NCBI GenBank assembly: GCA_007122945.1
Contig: SKSP01000105.1
Span: 1 to 9,741 of the forward strand
DNA length: 9,741 nucleotides
Source of the DNA: Ilumatobacteraceae bacterium
GTDB lineage: Bacteria > Actinomycetota > Acidimicrobiia > Acidimicrobiales > Ilumatobacteraceae
Direction of reading: 5' to 3'
Part shown: in pieces, positions 6,999 through 9,741 of the stretch
Numbering within the stretch: position 1 is the first letter of the stretch
Layout of the letters: every line of letters begins with the position of its first letter
Notes under the pieces: generated by a model
The model's database searches: none
Seen by the model: the letters and a program-made list of their open reading frames with translations, nothing else
Told to the model about the DNA's origin: nothing
Program-made: the position numbers and the translations under genes

Positions 6999-8309
6999 TC
7001 AGTCGAGGTCGAGGAACTTGGCGAGGTTGTCCCGCATGATCTTCTGCACGATCTCGTCGTCGAGGCCCTTGAGCTGGCTCGCGTACTGCACCGGGTCGGG
7101 CAGTCCCTCGGCGTGCGGGAAGTCCGAGCCGAACACGAGGACGTCGGGTCCGACGACCTCGAGTGGTCGTTGCACGTTCTCCTCGGGGAACGGAGCGACG
7201 ACGAAGTGCTCCTTGAAGACGCGGCTGGGGCGCGCCGGGAGCTTGCCGTACTTGGCCGGACGCCCGAGCAGGGCGGCGTGGTCCATCTTGCGGACCAGAT
7301 AGGGCAGCCACGGTGTGCCGAACTCGGCGATCAGGACCTTGATGTTGGGGAACCGACCGAACAGGTTGTGGAACATCGCGGCCGACACCGTCTCCATGAT
7401 CGGACGATCGGACCAGTACGAGATCCACTGGAAGGCGTTGTACTCGGAGTACTTCGCGTCGGGGTCCTCGCCCCAGTCGGCGCCGTACCGCTGATACCCA
7501 CCGCCGCCGAGGTGGATGGCGACCCGGACGCCGGCCTCGTTGATGCGGGCCCAGTACGGGTCGTAGTAGGGGTCGAACGGCGAGCGGCCGCCCGGCGCCG
7601 GGCCCGGGCTGAGGTCGATGAGCTTGGCGCCCTTGTCGAGCACCCACTCGAGCTCGTCCACGGCGCGGTCGACGTCGTTGAGCGGGATGACGGCCGGGAC
7701 GAAGATGCGGTTCTGGTAGTTGAACCCCCAGTCGTCCTCCAGCCACTGGTTGAAGGCCCGGGTGACGGCGTAGCCCGCTTCGATGTCGCCACGACGGAAC
7801 GCCGAGCTGGCGGGAGCGCCCGCGGCGTGGACCACTGCGGCCTCGACACCCTGGCGATCCATGAGTGCCAGGCGGGGGTCCTTGTGCTCGAACGCTGGCC
7901 GCATCTCGTTGTAGCGCTGGACGAGCTCGGCGCGACTGAGGTTGTCGAGGTCGCGCATCGGGTTCAGGCGGTTGAGCATGGCCCCCGGGATGGGGATGTT
8001 CGCGTCCATATCGGGCACGTCGGACATGTCGACGCCACCGTGGCCACCTTCGGGCACCGGATGCTCGCCGGTGGTCTTCCAGGTGCGAGAATCGACGTGC
8101 TTCTCCTCGACGATGTCCTCCTCGTTCACCAGGGCGAACGTCTCACCCCGCACGAGCGCCCGCTCGCGCATCTCCGACGAGAGGTAGCGGTCGATCGCGT
8201 CCGGAGGTGGGTAGAAGTGGTTGTCGGCATCGACCACCTTGTAGGGGAGCTTCTCCTCCCGATCGGCGAGATAGACCCCTCGTTCGCCAGTTCTCACGTC
8301 GGTCGACAT
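6999..8309 (-). CDS. Amidohydrolase family 2 metal-dependent hydrolase/decarboxylase
   Basis: A 436-residue TIM-barrel metalloenzyme of the amidohydrolase-2 group, which includes ACMS, gamma-resorcylate and 5-carboxyvanillate decarboxylases and many uncharacterised hydrolases. The ATG at 8309 is preferred over an upstream in-frame start because AAGGGGG lies 7 nt before it. The N-terminal VVDADNHFYPP gives D29-x-H31, comparable to the E/H-x-H first metal motif of the decarboxylases. VRVAIHLGG supplies His266, MFHNLFGRFP His314, and VLVFGSDFPHAEG Asp396. These are the expected metal and catalytic positions, though the assignment is by pattern only. Residues about 60-125 form an acidic, Gly/Pro-rich stretch not found in the short (about 330-residue) decarboxylases. 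The C-terminal MRDNLAKFLDL is typical of the family. It is divergent from the Rieske gene and followed by the cupin gene. The substrate is unknown; an aromatic or cyclic carboxylate is plausible. Confidence 0.88.
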   Translation of the reverse strand: MSTDVRTGERGVYLADREEKLPYKVVDADNHFYPPPDAIDRYLSSEMRERALVRGETFALVNEEDIVEEKHVDSRTWKTTGEHPVPEGGHGGVDMSDVPDMDANIPIPGAMLNRLNPMRDLDNLSRAELVQRYNEMRPAFEHKDPRLALMDRQGVEAAVVHAAGAPASSAFRRGDIEAGYAVTRAFNQWLEDDWGFNYQNRIFVPAVIPLNDVDRAVDELEWVLDKGAKLIDLSPGPAPGGRSPFDPYYDPYWARINEAGVRVAIHLGGGGYQRYGADWGEDPDAKYSEYNAFQWISYWSDRPIMETVSAAMFHNLFGRFPNIKVLIAEFGTPWLPYLVRKMDHAALLGRPAKYGKLPARPSRVFKEHFVVAPFPEENVQRPLEVVGPDVLVFGSDFPHAEGLPDPVQYASQLKGLDDEIVQKIMRDNLAKFLDLD

Positions 8310-8316
8310 GGGCGTG

Positions 8317-8323
8317 CCCCCTT
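8317..8323 (-). promoter_or_regulatory. Ribosome binding site deciding the amidohydrolase start
   Basis: AAGGGGG on the minus strand lies 7 nt before the ATG at 8309. It favours this start over an in-frame start at 8369, which would add 20 residues with no family resemblance and invade the promoter region. Confidence 0.6.
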
Positions 8324-8389
8324 CTGGACGACAGCTTTCTTTCCGCCCAGCGTACCCTGAGACCTGCAACTCGTGCCAATGGAGACGCT

Positions 8390-8407
8390 ACGGTGACCCG
8401 ACACCGT
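8390..8407. promoter_or_regulatory. Candidate operator: inverted repeat ACGGTG-N6-CACCGT
   Basis: Perfect 6-bp arms (8390-8395 and 8402-8407) separated by 6 bp give an 18-bp dyad, the size expected for a dimeric repressor or activator site. It lies in the divergent gap, 30 bp before the Rieske start, outside any coding sequence. No regulator gene is present in the window, so the binding protein is unknown. A chance repeat in G+C-rich DNA is possible. Confidence 0.35.
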
Positions 8408-8427
8408 GATGACGTCCATCGAACCGC

Positions 8428-8431
8428 GGAG
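8428..8431 (+). promoter_or_regulatory. Ribosome binding site of the Rieske gene
   Basis: GGAG lies 6 nt before the ATG at 8438. It fixes this start although the reading frame is open far upstream into the divergent gene. Confidence 0.55.
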
Positions 8432-8437
8432 ACCGAC

Positions 8438-8776
8438 ATGGAGAACGAGGAACTCGAGTACCACGACGCCGCACCGACCGATTGGATCGAGCCCGGCGAG
8501 ACGGCCCGGCTCGACGTCGACGGTTGGCCGATCGCGATCGCGAACGTCGACGGCGAGTTCTACGCCTTCCAGACGTTGTGTCCGCACCAGGGAACCAACC
8601 TCGGTGGTCTCCGACTGGAGGATCGCTGCATCATCACGTGCCCGCAGCACGGCAGCCGTTACGACGTCACGACCGGCGAGTGTGTCAAGCCGTCCAACGA
8701 GGACGGCTTCGACCAGGACATGGTCACCTACCCGTTGCGGGTGATCGACGATGTCATCCAGGTCGCGGTCGACTGA
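8438..8776 (+). CDS. Rieske [2Fe-2S] ferredoxin-like protein
   Basis: A 112-residue soluble protein made of one Rieske domain, the size of the ferredoxin components of ring-hydroxylating dioxygenases and of NirD-type small subunits. The cluster ligands are visible as CPHQG (Cys48, His50) and CPQHG (Cys68, His71), giving C-x-H-x17-C-x2-H. Upstream, VDGWPIAIANVDGEFYAF matches the usual beta-strand lead-in, and RYDVTTGECVKPS follows the second ligand pair. The ATG at 8438 is chosen because GGAG lies 6 nt upstream and the domain starts immediately. It probably carries electrons to a partner oxygenase or reductase in the cytoplasm, but no oxygenase subunit or ferredoxin reductase is in the window. 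The TIM-barrel gene follows within about 15 bp, so the two are probably co-transcribed. Confidence 0.93.
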   Translation: MENEELEYHDAAPTDWIEPGETARLDVDGWPIAIANVDGEFYAFQTLCPHQGTNLGGLRLEDRCIITCPQHGSRYDVTTGECVKPSNEDGFDQDMVTYPLRVIDDVIQVAVD

Positions 8777-8791
8777 GCAGTGGTCACGGGG

Positions 8792-9643
8792 ATGTCCCAC
8801 ACGCCGGGTGCACCACGACGCAAGATCCTCTGGAGCGCGGGGTTGCCACCGGCGACCCTCCCGGAGCGCATCACGGCGGCGTCGGTGAACGGGTTCACGG
8901 ACGTCTCGCTCTCGTCGGCCGATCAGATGTGGGCACGCCAGGCCGGCGTGGCACCCGACGAGCTGCGCCGCCGGGCGGCGGACCAGGGGGTGGCGCTCTC
9001 GACGGTCGACGGCGTGGTCGAGTGGTATCCGCACGCACCTCCGAAACGCCCGATCGGCGCACCCGTCCCGGTCCACGAGTCGCTCCAGGCGGCGTCCGCG
9101 TTCGGCGCGAGCACCGTGAACGCGATCGCCCCCTATCCCACCGACCTGCCTCTCGAGGGGATCGCCGAACACCTCGCCGCGCTCTGTGATCAGGCGGCGG
9201 ACCACGGGCTCCGCGTGCACTTCGAGTTCACTCCTCGCTCGCCGATCGACGACGTGGTGAAGGCCGACGAGCTGATCCGGCTCGCGGCCCACCCGAACGG
9301 CGGGATCCTGTTCGACACATGGCACTTCTGCCAGGTCCTCCCGGACCTCGACGCGCTCACCACGATCGACGGGTCGCGCATCTTCGCGGTCCAGGTCTCC
9401 GACGGCACGGACGCGTTCGTGGAGGGGTTGCTGGCCGACACGTTCCGCCACCGGCTCCTGCCCGGCGCGGGCACCTTCCCGCTCGTCGAGGTGCTGCGCA
9501 CCCTCGACGCCATCGGCGGCCTGACCGTCGCCGGCCCCGAGGTCCTCTCGGTCGAGCAGTTCGCGCTGGACGTCACCGAGGCCGCCCGACAGCAAGGCGA
9601 CGCCTACGACCGGGTGATCGCCGCAGCCGGGCTGGCGGGCTGA
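8792..9643 (+). CDS. Xylose-isomerase-like TIM-barrel protein (sugar phosphate isomerase/epimerase family)
   Basis: A 283-residue soluble TIM-barrel protein of the AP-endonuclease-2/xylose-isomerase-like fold, seen in hydroxypyruvate isomerase, inosose dehydratase (IolE) and dehydroshikimate dehydratase. Likely metal ligands are Glu145 in VHFEF, Asp175 and His178 in LFDTWH, and Glu250 in GPEVLS; VQVSDG (200-205) and a PGAGTFPL loop are also family-like. The motif assignment is by pattern. The start is uncertain. ATG 8792 is used here; GTG 8780, only 3 nt after the Rieske stop, would add four residues, and neither has a clear ribosome binding site. It is probably co-transcribed with the Rieske gene. 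A sugar-acid or polyol isomerase, epimerase or dehydratase step is plausible, especially as the next gene seems to be a Gfo/Idh/MocA dehydrogenase, a frequent neighbour of this fold. The substrate is unknown. Confidence 0.85.
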   Translation: MSHTPGAPRRKILWSAGLPPATLPERITAASVNGFTDVSLSSADQMWARQAGVAPDELRRRAADQGVALSTVDGVVEWYPHAPPKRPIGAPVPVHESLQAASAFGASTVNAIAPYPTDLPLEGIAEHLAALCDQAADHGLRVHFEFTPRSPIDDVVKADELIRLAAHPNGGILFDTWHFCQVLPDLDALTTIDGSRIFAVQVSDGTDAFVEGLLADTFRHRLLPGAGTFPLVEVLRTLDAIGGLTVAGPEVLSVEQFALDVTEAARQQGDAYDRVIAAAGLAG

Positions 9644-9657
9644 CGCTCCGACAGGCG

Positions 9658-9741
9658 CTACTCGCCCACCGCGACCCAGCGCCGCTCGGCGTGGGACCGC
9701 CGACAGGCGTCGAGCACGAGCATCTCGGCGAGGCCGTCCCC
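9658..9741 (-). CDS. C-terminal end of a probable Gfo/Idh/MocA-family oxidoreductase (partial)
   Basis: The minus strand is open from the window edge to a TAG at 9660-9658, giving 27 residues. The segment GDGLAEMLVLDACRRS followed by ERRWVAV resembles the end of Gfo/Idh/MocA dehydrogenases, whose last helix typically reads GLR..QVLDA...S, then a short basic stretch and WV.V. This is a short match and the rest of the gene is outside the window, so the family is tentative. Coding on this strand is supported by the open frame and by only 14 bp between the two convergent stops. Such enzymes oxidise or reduce sugars and polyols with NAD(P), which fits the neighbouring TIM-barrel gene. Confidence 0.55.
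   Translation of the reverse strand, partial: GDGLAEMLVLDACRRSHAERRWVAVGE

Larger units (their letters stand above)
8310..8437. promoter_or_regulatory. Divergent promoter region between amidohydrolase and Rieske genes
   Basis: A 128-bp non-coding gap between two divergent starts, so it should hold both promoters. Rightward, a weak pair is CTGCAA (8364-8369) and TACGGT (8389-8394). Leftward, it is TTGGCA (8379-8374) and TACGCT (8354-8349). Both have 19-bp spacers, so neither is a good sigma-70-type match. A perfect inverted repeat (8390-8407) overlaps the rightward -10-like element and is the best operator candidate. The promoter assignments are tentative; the presence of promoters is inferred from gene arrangement. 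Confidence 0.45.

Noticed and set aside
8362..8380. Sigma-54-like promoter on the minus strand (TTGGCACGAGTTGCAG)
   Set aside because: The GG and GC elements are separated by 8 bp instead of the required 10, and sigma-54 is generally absent from actinobacteria, the likely source.
9648..9709. Repeated 10-mer CCGACAGGCG (9648-9657 and 9700-9709)
   Set aside because: One copy spans the gap between convergent stops and the other is coding. A single 10-bp match in G+C-rich DNA is expected by chance, and there is no array.

Overview
The window is a high-G+C, gene-dense bacterial segment. Its strong G/C bias at third codon positions, frequent GTG starts and short or overlapping gene junctions suggest an actinobacterium. 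An Acidimicrobiia-type marine or soil lineage is plausible, but that is inference because no rRNA or marker gene is present. Gaps between genes are short: the longest are 155-161 bp (between the binding-protein gene and the first permease) and 128 bp (a divergent promoter region). I see no tRNA, rRNA, CRISPR array, insertion sequence or phage gene.

Region 1 (1-6215, + strand) is an oligopeptide/dipeptide-type (Opp/Dpp, peptide/opine/nickel class) ABC importer operon. The order is: the 3' part of a family-5 solute-binding protein (5' end outside the window), a hairpin-rich spacer, a DppB-like permease, a DppC-like permease, an RDD-family membrane protein, a DppD-like ATPase and a DppF-like ATPase. 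Downstream of the first spacer the genes overlap by 1 to about 30 bp, so they are probably translated as one coupled unit. Both permeases carry hydrophobic segments beyond the usual six-helix plan, and the RDD gene sits between the permease and ATPase genes. These are the most unusual features of the transporter.

Region 2 (6233-8309, - strand) holds two genes read leftward, convergent with the transporter operon: an amidohydrolase-2 family metalloenzyme and, 40 bp downstream, a small two-domain cupin-like protein.

Region 3 (8310-9741) starts with a divergent promoter region containing a perfect spaced inverted repeat. A Rieske [2Fe-2S] ferredoxin-like protein and a xylose-isomerase-like TIM-barrel protein follow on the + strand. 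The last 84 bp are the C-terminal end of a convergent gene on the - strand, most like a Gfo/Idh/MocA oxidoreductase.

Taken together, this looks like an uptake system beside a small catabolic module (amidohydrolase, cupin, Rieske protein, TIM-barrel isomerase/epimerase, probable NAD(P)-dependent dehydrogenase). The substrate cannot be read from the sequence. A link between importer and enzymes rests only on adjacency, since they are on separate transcription units. I found no radically new system. The best leads are the extended permeases with the embedded RDD protein, and the divergent enzyme cluster.
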